This document shows positions 1 through 12,368 of a DNA stretch of 64,000 bases, piece after piece. The notes below the pieces were generated by a model that worked only from the letters and a program-made list of their open reading frames with translations, ran no database searches and was not told the origin of the DNA. Source of the DNA: Plecoglossus altivelis (Eukaryota; Chordata; Actinopteri; Osmeriformes; Plecoglossidae); assembly GCA_036571765.1 (NCBI GenBank), contig BROE01000004.1, forward strand, positions 4,990,453 through 5,054,452. The letters run 5' to 3'. The translations under genes were made by a program, and so were the position numbers. Position 1 is the first letter of the stretch. Each line of letters starts with the position of its first letter.

Positions 1-789
1 CTCATTCAGCTGGAGTTGAATCCCAGAAGTAGGTAACCACTTAACCACTCCACAGAAGTAGCATGCAGCATGAGCCTGAAGCATCGACCACTTTCCAGTT
101 CTCCTTCTACGCTGCCATTTCCTGCGTCTGTGCGTGCAGCTACCAGTATGAGGAAGTAACTGTGTGTTCCAGAACATTCCCAGAGTCAACACACCCTTCT
201 GCTGACAGGTACCAGAGGAGGAGACAACCGCCTCTGAAGGCTGCAGGTCTGAACTCTTCCAGTACAGCCAGACATGCTTGACGCTGAGGGCCCAGACTGT
301 ATAATCCCAGGTTCATGACTCACTGGTGACCCAGCATTCAGGGGGCCCAGGAAAAAAAGCCCTGATCAGATGTGACCTCCTTCCCCTGTTCCAGCCCAGC
401 CTGGCCTAGCGAAGCGGTCTACAGTGACCAACACACATTGTGGATGAGTTTGTACGTCTGCGTGCATGCTTACGAGTGCCCCTCTGAATAAAAATCTGTA
501 AACTCTAATCACTAGGGGCAAGTGTGCCCCTAAGCTGTAATCAGGAGATTAACTGCAAACATGCTTATAGACCACACAGTCTTCATGCCCTGTGGCGCTA
601 TGAGGATTCAAGCCCTGCAAAGGCCTCAGTCTGCCTGAGGCTGTGCGTTTGCAGAGCCGTGTTAGGAAGCGATATCCTGCTAGCTGTGAGCGTGCACACT
701 CCAAACACCTGCATTAAGACCCTCCCCTTCACACAGCTGATACCTGGACCATAGCCTCTTCCTCCCTGATGGAGAAGTAGGGAGGTCTG

Positions 790-1110
790 GAAAAGTATGG
801 GGGATGTCAGGGGAGATCTAGAGAGGTACAGGGGAGGTCTGGAGAGACCTAGACAAGTACAGGGGAGGTCTGAAGAGGTACAGGTGATGTCTAGAGAGGT
901 ATGGGGGTTGTGTGGGAAGGTCTGGAGAGGTACAGGGGATGTGTGGGGAATTCTGGAGAGGTATGGGGGATGTCTGGAGAGATCTGGAGTGGTATGGAGA
1001 GGTACAGGGGATGTTTGGAGAGATCTAGAGAGGTATGGGGGATGTGTGGGAAGGTCTGAAGAGGTATGGGGGATGTCTGGAGAGATCTGGAGAGGTATGG
1101 GGAGGTAGGG
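790..1110. repeat. Minisatellite, about 30-bp purine-rich unit
   Basis: Degenerate tandem copies of a unit around GAGAGGTATGGGGGATGT, mixing GGAGAGATCT and GTACAGGGGA variants. It is purine-rich on the plus strand and explains the overlapping open frames on both strands. Confidence 0.85.
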
Positions 1111-1330
1111 ACAGGCCTCTGGGGGTCTGGAGGCTGATAACTGATGAGGCAGTGCTGAGACCTCAGCAGGAGCCAAACCACCTGGTGTACAGAGGACTGA
1201 GTAGAGACAGAGAAGAACAACCTTTAATAGACTGAGAAACGATGTGCAAGACAGAAGAAGTCTCAGTCTCTAATCACTGGCAGCTCCGTGGTAATGTCAT
1301 TTTGAACGTCAGAGAGTGCCAGGCACGCGA

Positions 1331-1461
1331 TCTCCCTCTCCCTCTCCCTCTCGCTCTCTCACTCCTTCTCTCTCTCCTCCCTTTCTCTCTCTCTCTCTCT
1401 CCCCTCCCTCTCTCTTCCCTTCTCTCTCTCTCTCTCTCTCCTTCTGTCTCTCTCCCTCTCT

Positions 1462-1503
<42 letters not shown>

Positions 1504-1513
1504 CCCTCTCCCT
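1331..1513. repeat. (CT)n low-complexity tract
   Basis: Almost pure pyrimidine on the plus strand, CTCTCT with CCCT interruptions, about 180 bp. It gives spurious Ser/Leu and Arg/Glu frames. Confidence 0.95.
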
Positions 1514-2744
1514 CTGCTGCGTGGCCTGGAGCAGGTAAATAAAGACAAGTCTAGTCAGACCAAGACCAACGAGCGCTGGGAAGGCAAATAATACGATCAC
1601 TGACAGTTAGATCAGTTGAATCCTAAACACTTGAATGATGGCGGAGCTCAGGAGGAGCTGAACCACGCGAGACGCTCAGCATGATAGAGGACAGCCGGGC
1701 CGTGGCAGAGTGCAGAGCACCAAGCTGGCTTTCTGCTCTCCTCACTCAAGGAGGACAACATGCCAGGAGGAGCAGAGGGGGAGACGGGAAGAGTGGTTAG
1801 GCAGGGAGGGGGAGGCGAGGAGGGTGGACAGCAGGAGAGGGCAGGCAGGGAGGGGGAGGTGAAGGGAGAGGGAGAGCAGGGCAGCAGGTTCTCAGAGCAG
1901 AGGCAGGGACAGGTTGCGGCAGGCAGTCGAATGTTTCCAGGAGAGGGAGAGGTTCTGTACAACAACAGGTAGAACGCACACATACCATGGAGGTGGGAGA
2001 GGCTGATGATTACAGGCAGAGTCAACAACAGCTTTATTGTGTTCATGTAACTATGTGTGTTAAGGTAATTGTGTGTGTGTGTGAGTGTACAGTACCAAAA
2101 GTACAAAGTCCCTCTTCTCTGATTGACTTGTTTGCTTGCTGTCGGAAGGCGTTTACAGGAGCTGTAGGTAAGGAGCTGTCTGACACAAAATGGCCACCGC
2201 ACGCAGCCACATTCGTCTACCAATGAGATCCCAGTCGTGGTGCCTCTCTGAGTGGAATTCCTGTCCCATGCCTACACACAGTAATGGATGCCATCTCCAA
2301 TGCAGCCCCCATCAGCGAGGCTCTAGTCATGCGGTTCCTCCGGCCCCTGTGGAGAGAGGCCTGAGCAGGGGGGCGTTCAAATCCCCTCAACTCTAAACTG
2401 TTCTCTCCAAATCTCCCACCCCATCTGTTGCCAATGACAACGGCCTAAGACAGGGATCAGGAGTGAGTGTGTGTGTGTGTGTGTGTGTGGGGGGGGGGTC
2501 TTAGGCTGAGGCAAATTGAAATTGTAATTATTCTTCATTACAAGCAGGGAGAAGTCCCAAGCAGATCACATTATTCTACTGCCGCCTTCAATCTGCAGCT
2601 GGTTAGTGGAGCTGTGGGACAATAGCCCAGCCAGAGGAGAGGGGATGGAGAGGAGATTAGACTGGAGGAGGATAAACCCTCTCTGCCTCTATCTGCTGGT
2701 AAATATGTTTTGCTTCTTTGTTTGTCGCCCTCTTAAGTCCATTG

Positions 2745-2990
2745 TTGTTGCTGTTGTTGTTGTTGTGTTGGGACAGAGGGTGTGTTGTTGTGTTGGGACA
2801 GAGTGTGTGTTGTTGTTGTGTTGGGACAGAGTGTGTGTTGTTGTTGTGTTGAGACAGAGAGTGTGTTGCTGTTGTTGTGTTGGGACAGATAGTGTGTTGT
2901 GTTGGGACAGAGAGTGTGTTGTTGTTGTTGTGTTGGGTCAGTGGGTGTGTTGTTGTGTTGAGACAGAGGTTATTGTGGCTGTTGTTGTTC
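2745..2990. repeat. Minisatellite, GTTGTTGTGTTGGGACAGAG units
   Basis: Tandem units of variable length (about 20-35 bp) built from GTT triplets plus TGTTGGGACAGAGTGTGT. Units differ mainly in the number of GTT triplets, so slippage within units is combined with duplication of whole units. Confidence 0.9.
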
Positions 2991-3267
2991 TGTCCCTCTC
3001 TGGAGAGTTATAATCCCCAGGATGTGACCCTGCGATGCAGCTCATGGCAGGACACCAGGGGAGAGGCTGGGAGCTGGCCCTCCACCAGACGCTGGGGTGG
3101 GGAGGTGTGTGTGTGTGCGTGTCACTGTATTTCCCTAGATCTCTAGGCCATATCTCTGTCGCTGTAGCAACATAAACGTGGCTAATCTGTTATATCCCTG
3201 ATAGCCACGCTACACGCTAGCTGGGGTTAAAACGGCACGATGGGACCTGAATCTAATCTGTTTGTTA

Positions 3268-3595
3268 GGCTGGATGGCTGCCTCATTCACATACAAGCAA
3301 GGCTGGATGGCTGCCTCATTCACATACAAGCAAGGCTGGATGGCTGCCTCGTTCACACAAGCAAGGCTGGATGGCTGCCTCGTTCACACAAGCAAGGCTG
3401 GATGGCTGCCTCGTTCACACAAGCAGGGCTGGATGGCTGCCTCGTTCACACAAGCAAGGCTGGATGGCTGCCTCGTTCACATACAAGCAGGGCTGGATGG
3501 CTGCCTCGTTCACACACAAGCAGGGCTGGATGGCTGCCTCGTTCACACACAAGCAAGGCTGGATGGCTGCCTCGTTCACACACAAGCAAGGCTGG
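3268..3595. repeat. Minisatellite, 31-35-bp unit, about 10 copies
   Basis: About ten near-identical copies of GGCTGGATGGCTGCCTCGTT followed by CACA(CA/TA)CAAGCAA/G. Units differ by CA dinucleotide insertions and by one C/T at the CTCATT/CTCGTT position; the first two copies carry CATT and CATACA. It stays open in all three plus frames. Confidence 0.95.
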
Positions 3596-3879
3596 CGTGG
3601 ACGGCCTCGTCATCAGTATAGGGCTGATATGACAGAAACTTCATACAGTAGGAAGTAGTAACACCAGGCCTGACACACACACACACATGTTCTGTAGAGA
3701 GCGTGTAACACGGGAGGCCTGATATCTGCATGTATGATACCAGCCATCTCGGTTTCCTCTGTGTACTGCGTCGGACTGCTGTACTGACACAAACATGGCT
3801 CATGTTTCTGTCCACTCAGAAGACAGCTGAGGTCTGCCTGAGTCATGAGAGAAGAAAATATAGAGCTGCCTGTCTCCTG

Positions 3880-4262
3880 GAGAGGGAGAGAGAGAGAGAG
3901 GAAGAAAGAGAGAGAGCGCGCAGAAAGAACAAGCTGTACAGGTTCTTCATGACACTGCTTCATCGACAGGACCGCAGGGAGAGGACAGAGTGCTGTTGAG
4001 AAGAGAGACTGGAGGTGAAGGAGAGAGGGAGTGAAGGAGAGCGTGAAGGAGAGAGTGGAGAGAGAGTGAGAGAGTGAGTGAGAGAGAGAGAGAAGGGGAG
4101 TGAGAGACCGTGAGAGTGAGAGAGAAGGGGACTGAGAAACGGGGAGTGAGAGACAGGGGGAGTGAGAGACAGGGGGAGTGTGAGAGAGAGAGAGAGCGAG
4201 AGTGAGAGAGAGTGAGAGACAGAGAGAGTGAGAGAGAGAGGGAGAGTGAGAGAGAGGGAAGT
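3880..4262. repeat. GA-rich low-complexity tract
   Basis: Two blocks, 3,880-3,920 and 4,008-4,262, of GAGAGA with GTGAGAGA and GGGGAGTGAGAGAC variants. A loose minisatellite of roughly 20 bp (GGGGAGTGAGAGACAG) is visible around 4,095-4,180. Confidence 0.9.
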
Positions 4263-5007
4263 AGAAGCAAGTTTGTAAACCCTTGCCTGAGCACACAGAT
4301 AAAGGCTGCGTGTTACAGATTGACTAAATTGTGTCACACAAATCTGCACGCTGTGTAACACACTGCAGTTTGAAACCGACAGGTCAGAGAAATAGTTGTT
4401 TAACCTAAAACCTGATGGTTTACACACGCACACGTCTAAACACTTGAAGACAGTGCTCAACTGGAGCAAGACTACACAAGGACCAACCCACGCATGCATT
4501 CCACAAAGCTTCAGCTTCCTGTAGGCTTGCTCACTGTAACAACAGGCATCACATCCCCACTCTGATCCTGATGCTGCCATAACTATATAAAGTCCGAGAA
4601 CTGGAGGATATTCCTGTCACACACAAGACTTCCTGAAACTCAGCCAATGCACAGCACTTCCCCAAACACTCCAGCCCCCGCCTCTACCACTCTCTCTGCC
4701 TCTATTCCTCTACCCCTCTCACCCTCCACCCCTTCTCTCTTTCTCTCCCATGCACCAGCACACACACACACACGGTTTCTAAACAGACACTAACACTGGC
4801 CCCCCACTCCAACGCCCTTCCTCAAATGCTTGAATGCTTGAAAGGAGAGGCCACGTGTCCTGGTGTTTGAGCTGTTTTGCTGCGTGGCCGAGGGCACACA
4901 GTCCCAGATGTCAGAAGCCTGCCCCTGAATAGGACATACACATCCAGACATCTATGGGGGAGAATATGCATGAGAGGCCAAATGGGGCCTCTATTGTCTG
5001 ACCCGTG

Positions 5008-5134
5008 GCCCTGACACACACACACACAAGCGCACGCACGCACGCACACACACACACACACAGCCCAGTAGTAGCAGATGGATGGACGTTGGACGAGGGG
5101 GGCAGGGGAACCCCCTTTTCCATCCCACTCTGTC

Positions 5135-5181
<47 letters not shown>

Positions 5182-5182
5182 T
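5008..5182. repeat. (CA)n and (CT)n microsatellites
   Basis: A CA/CG array at 5,013-5,061 is followed, after about 70 bp of unique sequence, by a CT array at 5,128-5,182. Confidence 0.9.
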
Positions 5183-6026
5183 TCCTGTGGACAGCTGGAA
5201 GGCAGACATTCCTTCCTCTCAGCTTTCAGAGCAAAACAAAGAGATCAGTCGGTTAGACCCCCCCTTTCTCTCTCTTACACACACAGACACACACTTTACA
5301 CTACACACCATCAGCAAACTGCTAATCGCATTCAAAAGGGCCTTTCTAAGCATAGCCTTTCCTAGACGAACAGCAACAGTAAACACTGATGATGGAAGAT
5401 GATTCTAGAGGGGGTCTTCCCATTACATGTGCTGTACATGTCTTAGACCTATCGTTGTGTGTGAGTGTGTGGTGTGTGTGTGTGTGTGGTGTTGACATTA
5501 GAGGGGGTGTCCTGTAGTCTCTCTCCAGGTGGTCCAAACAAGGTTTATTCTGGAGCAAACCCATGGGAGGGGGGAGGAAGTTGACATGACAAATGTCACT
5601 TCCCAGCAGCGGAGCAGCTGCCCTGTGAACTTGTCCACCCTGCCCTGGTGCTCCATACAGCTGGGCATGATGTCACAGCCACAGATAGTGCCTGGAACTA
5701 AGGAGGAAGTCTGCCTGCGTGTGTTAAATGCTGTTGTGCAAGATAGGGAGGATATGACACACACACACCTCCTGGCTGATTTGAACACAACTAGGAGAGA
5801 GGACGACAACACAGACCGAGAACACACGAGAGACAAACGCATCCCTGCACAGCCTGTGCTGGTGGATTCTCAACTACGTCAGGTGACCAGGCAAACCCAG
5901 AGCTCCTGCCCTGCTCCAGATGGCCTGTGGAGGAAGGGGGTTAGCGTGGAGCCATGCCAGCTACTCTGTCAGCACATGAATGACACGAGACAGGCTCTCT
6001 GAAGGCCTGGCAGGCAGCAGGAGGCC

Positions 6027-6152
6027 TTGATCGTTGCTGTGCTGGTGACTGGAGGACTGGTCTGTGCTGGACTGAAGGCCCAGATTGTTGCTGTGCTGGT
6101 GACTGGAGGACTAGCCTGTGCTGTACTGAAGGCCCAGATTGTTGCTGTGCTG
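6027..6152. repeat. Tandem duplication, about 57-bp unit
   Basis: The segment with ATTGTTGCTGTGCTGGTGAC, GGAGGACT and CTGAAGGCCCAG occurs twice in tandem, and a third partial copy starts at about 6,135. The copies differ at a few bases only. Confidence 0.8.
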
Positions 6153-7299
6153 CCGGCTGTGAGTCAGTCTCTGGGACAGATAGGCTGCAATTCCTTTCCC
6201 AAGAAAATGAACACCACATGGACAGGACTGCACATGTTGAGCCCAACCCTCACAGCCTCAGTCTGGTGAGGGGAGTGTGTTTACACTCCTGCTCTGTGTC
6301 TATGGACGTACCATAACTTCGTCTTGATTTGATTGACTCTCTCAGCTTGCCTGACAGACCTACAGAATTCGGTTCACAGGCTTCCATGGGAACCGGTCAT
6401 GTCTAGGCTGCGTGCGATGTGTGATTGAGGGGTTTGATGAATTCGTTGCTGGTTAGTCATCAATAAAGACTTGAGTGTGTGGGTGAGTAATGAAAAAGAG
6501 TTTTTGCTTCAAGGGGAGAGAAAAGGAGGGGAAAAGATTGTTATAGGAGAAGAAAGAGCGACAGAAGACAGGGGAGTCTACAGGGTTATATTTAGCAGCT
6601 AATTAGCCGGAGTGATTCTGTCCTCTTCTCATTCTGCTGGTCTCAACACGAGGCTCTTAGGAAATCATTACGCTTCAGAAATCCACACAGACTGTTCCAT
6701 CCTGATCTCCCAGTCTGGGCTTGCGTTCAGAAACAAGCTAGGATGTGTGTCCCAAAGTCCAGCCAGTCCGATCTGATCCCCTGCGGAATGAGCGAGGTAC
6801 CTGCGCACCTTCCTTCTGTGTACTTCTGATTGCAGCGGTTTGTCCTGACTGTCTCTGCTCTGCTCGGACACTGACTAACCTTCCACCACACAGCACCTGT
6901 CAACTTTGAACCCACCGCAACTGCGACTGAACAGAGAAGCAAAACTGGATGGCGCGTTCTCCATAATCGAGAGAGAGCGAGACAGATCGAGAGTGAGATC
7001 GTTCTCTCTTGTTCTCTTCTGCAGTGTCTGCCTGCATTGCAGTGCCCTTTTCTGCAGCAGGTCATTTGTAGGCCCTTTGTAGCCCTTGATTGGCTGTGAG
7101 ACTGAGACATTCTCTGGAAGCAGATTGGCTGGGTCGCTCCCTGAGGTGATAAACACACTCCAGGTAATGGCAGCACAAGACCCGTCTATTTTGCTCCAGC
7201 CTTTCTAATGGCTGTGGTCTCACCTGCCCTTCTGTCCAAGATCAGAAAGAAAAGAGACAGACAGACAGATAGAGAGAGAGACATCATGCTGGGATCAGG

Positions 7300-7375
7300 A
7301 TCCTCCACACACACACACACACGCACACGCACGCACACATACACGCGCGCGCAGACACACACACACACACGCGCT
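7300..7375. repeat. (CA)n with CG interruptions
   Basis: CACACA array interrupted by GCGCGCG, alternating purine-pyrimidine throughout and therefore Z-DNA prone. Confidence 0.9.
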
Positions 7376-7699
7376 CACTAATAGCTGCTTTAATGATGTA
7401 GCTGGAGCTGAGTGGAGCAGCAGCTCGGTGTGGTTTGAAGCTGAGGCATCTAGCAGTCTTCTAAAAGCTCTCTTTGTTCTCCTGCTTCAGCAGCCAGCAG
7501 TCCTGCTCCACATCTTGTCCCTGTCTGCAGGACGCATGGCTGCAGCCTCTCTAGGGGGGCTGCTCCCAACAGCCACAATCTACACAGAAATACGCCCTCT
7601 GCTCTACAGAACAGGGCCCAGGGCTTCCTCTACAACCTTTGTTTGCAAACCCAAGTCTGTCGAGCAAACTTCCTGTGAGAGAACAAGCTCCACCACTGT

Positions 7700-7925
7700 G
7701 TGTATTTGTGTGTGTGTGTGGGGGGGAAAGGGGGTTCCTTAGAGCTTGGAGACTCTGTGAATGTGCATGTGAGTGAGAAAGTGTGTGAGTGAATGTGTGA
7801 GTGAGTGAGTGAGTGAGTAAGAGAGAGAAACAGCGACAGAGAGACAAAGAGAGAGAGAGACAGCGAGAGAGAAAGAGACAGCGAGAGAGAGAGACGGCGA
7901 GAGACAGAGAGCGAGAGAGAGAACG
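7700..7925. repeat. GT then GAGT/GA simple repeats
   Basis: A short GT run is followed by GTGAGTGAGT and then GAGAGACAGCGAGAGA units. It is purine-rich on the plus strand. Confidence 0.9.
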
Positions 7926-8295
7926 AACACAACAGCAGCCACCACTTTCACAGCCTGTGCTCCAGTAAACGATCCCAGAAGTAGGGCAAGGCTCGTCCTG
8001 ACATTTTCCTTTGTGGTCGTAGCCCTGACGCAAGGCGAGCAGCCCACTCTCTCATTACTGACAAGGGTCCTCTATTTGGCAACCAGACTATCAAGACGAT
8101 AGGCCCTCACACCCTCTGGTTATTCAAACAAAGGTGAAGAACAAACGTCACCACAACAAAATACTCTGCCTGCGTGATAGTCGGCAGGAACTAGCGAGTG
8201 CTCATTGTTGCTTTGACAAAGAATTGAAGGGAAGAAAGAAGTGAAGCCAAGTCTCATCAGAACAGAAACGTCTTTCATACATAGGAAACATCTTC

Positions 8296-8640
8296 TGCAC
8301 CCTCTCTCCCTCTGCTCCTCTTCTCCTCCTCTTCTCCCTCTCTCTCTCTCCCCCTCTCCCTCTCTCTCTCTCCCCCTCTCCCACTAGTCCTTTCTCTCCT
8401 CCTCTCCTGCTATTCCTCTCTCACCCTCTCCCTCTCTCCTGCCAGTCCTCCTTTCTCCCTCTCCTGCTAGTCCTCTCTTTCTCCCTCTCCTGCGAGTCCT
8501 CTCTCCCTCTCCCCTTCTCCCTTTCTCCTGCAAGTCCTCCCTTTCTCCCTCTTCTGCTAGTCCTCTCCCCTTCTCCCTTTCTCCTGCTAGTCCTCCCTTT
8601 CTCCCTTTCTCCTGCTAGTCCTCCCTTTCTCCCTCCCCAG
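8296..8640. repeat. Pyrimidine-rich minisatellite, about 26-bp unit
   Basis: Repeated CTCCTGCTAGTCCTCCCTTT-type units with CTCCCT spacers. Copies are clearest between 8,440 and 8,630. Confidence 0.85.
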
Positions 8641-9369
8641 CTTGTCCACCATCTCCCTTTCTTTACTTTGTTTAGTACACAGCAGTTTCCTGTTCTCGCA
8701 GTGACATGCACACATCACGTTGCAGGCAGACAGACAAACACACACACACACGCAGTGAGTGGGTCTGTTTGAGATTACTGACGAACACGGTTCTCTCCAG
8801 CAGTATTTCCTGTGCCAGTTGGTGTGAGCTGCATCAAGGACACGCCGTTCAGGTTCCGTTTGCGCACACACACACACACACACACACACAACGATTTTCA
8901 ACCCCATGTTCCTAAAGTGTTAGTGTTACTAATACCTTCAGGAAATACTGTTCCTCTCCTTCACGTCTCCCATCTCCCTGCCTGGACCTACATCACCTCT
9001 TTAAGAGACACAGCACTTATGCTCTGATAATAACTGTGTGTGTCTCATATTGGAAAATGGTCTCCAATCTACGGTCTGCACCTTTGTGCATCATCAACCA
9101 CGTCTGGACAAGGGGGATGCCTGGATTGTTGAACCAAGGGAACTGTTTCTTGCTAGTTTTCGCTCTTCTTAAGAGGTTTGGGGAAATGTGCCCCTGATCT
9201 GTTACATCACACACACACATGCACGCACATTTAAACCAGAGGAACACAGTGTAACTGGTTGTGTGTCTTTTTTAAGTTAGGGGAAGTTAGTTGACTTTTC
9301 AGATGTGCATTTGCAGCCTGGAGGAGGGACTTTTTAGCGGCGTCTAGATCCAGAAGGCTTCCTGTTTCT

Positions 9370-9470
9370 GCCTCCTGTTTGCTGCGCTGCGTTGCTGCAG
9401 CCCTGCGCTGCGTTGCTGCAGCCCTGCCCTGCTGCAGCCCTGCGCTGCTGCTGCAGCACTGCATTCCTGC
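9370..9470. repeat. GCTGC-rich short tandem repeat
   Basis: Repeated CTGCGCTGCGTTGCTGCAGC units, two full copies and several partial ones. Confidence 0.8.
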
Positions 9471-10202
9471 ACAAGTCTTCCTTAAGGTGTTCATGACCCG
9501 TCAAAGAAGCTGTCAGGAGTGATAGAATTGGACCATTTCATATTCATAGAAATTTCCAGAACAATCTCCACCCCCTACATGACCTGGGATTATCCGTTTG
9601 AATAATGCATGTGCAGAAGAGTAGAGGGGGCGGGGGGGCAGATCTGCTGGAGATCACACGGGGGAACAGAGCCTCCACAATGAGTGTCCCCCTCCCACAG
9701 ACCGTGAAGTGCTCCTCATCAGGGAGGGCAGGGGGGCCATCAGAGCCATGCTGCCTGTAAGGGCCACTCTCAGGGGGGTGGCAGGGAGCGCACACACACA
9801 CATGACGAGCATATTGATGGAGAAAAAGAATGTGCAGTGTACGCACGCTGCACGTGGCCAGGCAGCCCAGGACACAGTCCTCACGCAACCTAGCAGCAGC
9901 ACTGCCAGTGGACAGAGGTGGATCGAGTATGTGTGTGTGTGAGAGACAGAGAGAGAGAGAGAGATGGAACGTGAGCGTGAATCGAGTCCTGCTAAGCTCT
10001 GTGACTCAAGCGTTACGTAAGGACTATAGATGAGAAGCCTAAGCACAGTCAGAACCCACGCTAGCCACGCGCACACACGCACACACGCACACACAGGGTT
10101 GTGAAAGCGCTTGAGGTGCATTCATTTCAGGGGTTCGCATTAAAAAGGAAAATCAATTAAAGCTTTGAAAAACACCCGAGGCTGCTATCGCATGACACAC
10201 CC

Positions 10203-10505
10203 TTCTAAACACCCACACACACACACACACTCACACACACACGCACTCACACCCCTGTCCGTCTGCTTGCCTCGGCAAGGACATCTGGCAGCATTCACAA
10301 GTTGTGTGGAGTGTGTGTGTGTGTGTGCGCACGTGTGCGGGTGTGGGGGAGGGGTCTGGAACAGCATAGGAGAGACTGAAGGAGAGAAAGGAAAACTGGC
10401 ACCAATGAGTTCAAACAGTAGGTCTGCACACCACCGCTCCTGCACACCACCGCTCCTGCACACCACCGGTCCTGCACACCACCGCTCCTGCACAACACCA
10501 GTGTT
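10203..10505. repeat. CA, GT and 15-bp tandem repeats
   Basis: (CA)n at 10,209-10,250, (GT)n at 10,310-10,345, then about five copies of the 15-bp unit CACCACCGCTCCTGC at 10,429-10,500 with single-base variants. Confidence 0.85.
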
Positions 10506-10957
10506 TTCTTCACCCTTCAATATCCTTCATCTAAAACGAGACGCAGATGAGTTTGTCCCATATGCTGCTGGGATCTACCAGAGATGAGCTGGGTGTTACT
10601 GAAGCCTTGTGACGTGTCCCTCACAGAGGAGCCATCGGCTATAGCTATAAGTCTATAACTCAGCACACTCTCCCAAGTTTTGTGGTTCCTTATTGGAGTG
10701 GACTCAAGGACTGATTGCTTATTGGGCAGGCAGTGAAAGCAGACACCTGACCTCCGTCCCAGGAGGAAATCTCATCAAATCCAACTAACTGACCACGCCG
10801 AATCCAAACACAACCTCAATCAATTTGTGTGTGTGTGAGAAAGAGAGAGAGAGAGACAGAGAAATAGAGTGAGAGACAGAGAGAATTGTGTGTCTGTGTG
10901 TGTGTAAGAGAGAGAGAGGGGTAGGTTAGGTACAGTATGTTGTGTGTGTGTTCTTAC

Positions 10958-11093
10958 CTGACGTGTGAACATGAGGCACCAGGGTGACGAGGAGGAGTAG
11001 GAGGAGGGTGGAGGCAGCCAGTCTGTGGGCTGAGGAAGCGGAGGATGCTAAAGAGAGGGCTCTCGTCTCGCAAGCTACCATTCCATCGCACAT
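10958..11093 (-). CDS. First coding exon of an unidentified secreted or membrane protein (signal-peptide exon)
   Basis: Seen: the minus strand has a strong acceptor (polypyrimidine run ending CTGCAG just above 11,134), a short leader with an in-frame TAA at the exon start, an ATG at 11,093, and a consensus donor GTAAGAAC after 10,958. The frame gives 45 codons plus one base. An in-frame second Met at 11,081 has a better context (purine at -3, G at +4) and gives 41 residues. The peptide is a typical signal sequence: basic N-terminus, then a hydrophobic core STLLLLLLVTLV, then PHVHTS. It ends in phase 1, as do signal-peptide exons of many Ig-type or modular extracellular proteins. The gene was not recognised. 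Neighbourhood only: papilin lies near the ACOT cluster in human 14q24, so PAPLN is an untested candidate. The remaining exons would lie left of the window. What it could be instead: a chance ORF next to chance splice sites. Confidence 0.6.
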
Positions 11094-11134
11094 CTTTTCC
11101 TCCCGCGACCGGCTCGAATCCTCTACAGATTAAC
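11094..11134 (-). other. 5' UTR part of the signal-peptide exon
   Basis: The 41 bases between the inferred acceptor and the first ATG on the minus strand. It contains an in-frame TAA close to the acceptor, which fixes the 11,093 ATG as the earliest possible start in this exon. Confidence 0.5.
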
Positions 11135-11639
11135 CTGCAGAGGGAGGGAGGCGGGGAGATTACTATCAACATTCAACAAGGATTACATAACTCACACAGA
11201 CACTGCGAACGAAAGAGGAGATACAAAGAGGGAGGGAGACAGTGAGCGTGTGTGTCAGTTACACCCAATGTCACTGAGTATCATGATGCAGTTGGACGAG
11301 CCGCTGCTCTGGTCTAGTGAATGACAGTGTAGCGATCTGTATGCCTGTGACGGGAGGCTTACTGGGGTTCAGACAGAGGTCCGCTACGACCCCCCCCGGC
11401 CAGACATGCGAAAGGGGAACATCACACTGAGACCCATCAAGTTCAGCACCATCAGCATGCTACTTCCTCTGATCCCATCCTCTGCGGAGCTGTCATAACA
11501 TCCATATCACTGACCAAACACAGCAGATATTACACACCATGGATGGCGCCGCGGGGAGATCAGCTCACGCAGAGATGCAGAGGAAAAGTGGCCGTGAGAA
11601 CCGGAGAACGAGGGGGAGAGCAGAAACAAGTAGAACAAC

Positions 11640-11735
11640 AGAGAGAGACCCACAGAGAGGGAGAGAGAGAGAGAGAGAGACAGAGAGACAGAGAGAGACA
11701 GAGAGGGATACAGAGAGAAAAAGAGAGGCAGAGTG
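11640..11735. repeat. GA-rich microsatellite
   Basis: GAGAGA and GACAGAGAGA units on the plus strand. Confidence 0.9.
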
Positions 11736-11898
11736 GAGGAGTAGGAGGAGTCTTGTGTCCCAGTCTAGGACTCAGAAGGGAAATGAACAACTGGATTTTC
11801 CAGAAACATCTGGGAGGACAGAGAGGGTGGGAGAGGAAGAGCGAGAGAGGGTGGGAGAAAGAATCAGCCCAAGACTCACACCCAAGCCCCCCATCTAC

Positions 11899-11962
11899 AC
11901 ACACACACACACAGACACACACAGACACACACAGACGGGGGGGGGGGGGGGGGGGGGGGGGG
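11899..11962. repeat. (CA)n followed by a 26-base guanine run
   Basis: A CA/CAGA array runs directly into 26 consecutive G (11,937-11,962). Confidence 0.95.
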
Positions 11963-12267
11963 CAGGAGAGGTGATAAGAAACACGGGATCATTAGACAAA
12001 TGAGATCCAGGTGCAAAGGCTTGATTGCTTAGCGAGAGCTGGTGATGAATTAGTCAGCAGTAGCAGGCTGGATCAGCTGTAGGCGTGCCCCCAGGAGGCA
12101 GCTCTGGGTCCAGCACAGCCAGCAGAGGAGGAGGAGGCAGCCTGACGGAGGCAGCCTGACGGAGGCCTTTCTGCAGTGTAGCAGCTCAATCCTCTTTTCA
12201 TTTCTCTTATTCAAAATCAAGGAATTCTCTTCAGCCCTTCCACGCACTGCGTAGGCCCTCACCACAT

Positions 12268-12319
12268 ACACACACACACACACGCACACGCGCACACGCG
12301 CACACGCGCACACACGCGC

Positions 12320-12359
<40 letters not shown>

Positions 12360-12368
12360 ACATACACA
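12268..12368. repeat. (CA)n/(CG)n microsatellite, about 100 bp
   Basis: Alternating purine-pyrimidine array of CACACA with repeated GCGCACACGC blocks. Confidence 0.95.

Larger units (their letters stand above)
1..10957. other. Repeat-rich stretch, probable intron 2 of a minus-strand gene
   Basis: No exon could be supported here on either strand. The open frames present are short or lie in simple repeats (CT, GA, CA, GT tracts and several minisatellites listed separately). If the signal-peptide exon at 10,958-11,093 is real, this stretch is its downstream intron and the remaining exons lie beyond the left edge. The longest repeat-free frame, 5,529-6,002 plus, shows no recognisable domain and no splice context. 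Confidence 0.5.

Noticed and set aside
5529..6002. 157-codon plus-strand frame
   Set aside because: No recognisable domain, no splice context, begins and ends in ordinary sequence and runs through a CACACA stretch. Treated as a chance ORF.
9544..10121. Minus-strand frames of 114 and 155 codons with hydrophobic segments
   Set aside because: They run through GT and GA repeats, and the hydrophobic parts do not match any receptor or transporter pattern I recognise.
11539..12003. 143-154-codon plus frames rich in Arg/Glu
   Set aside because: Driven by the GA microsatellite and the poly-G run.
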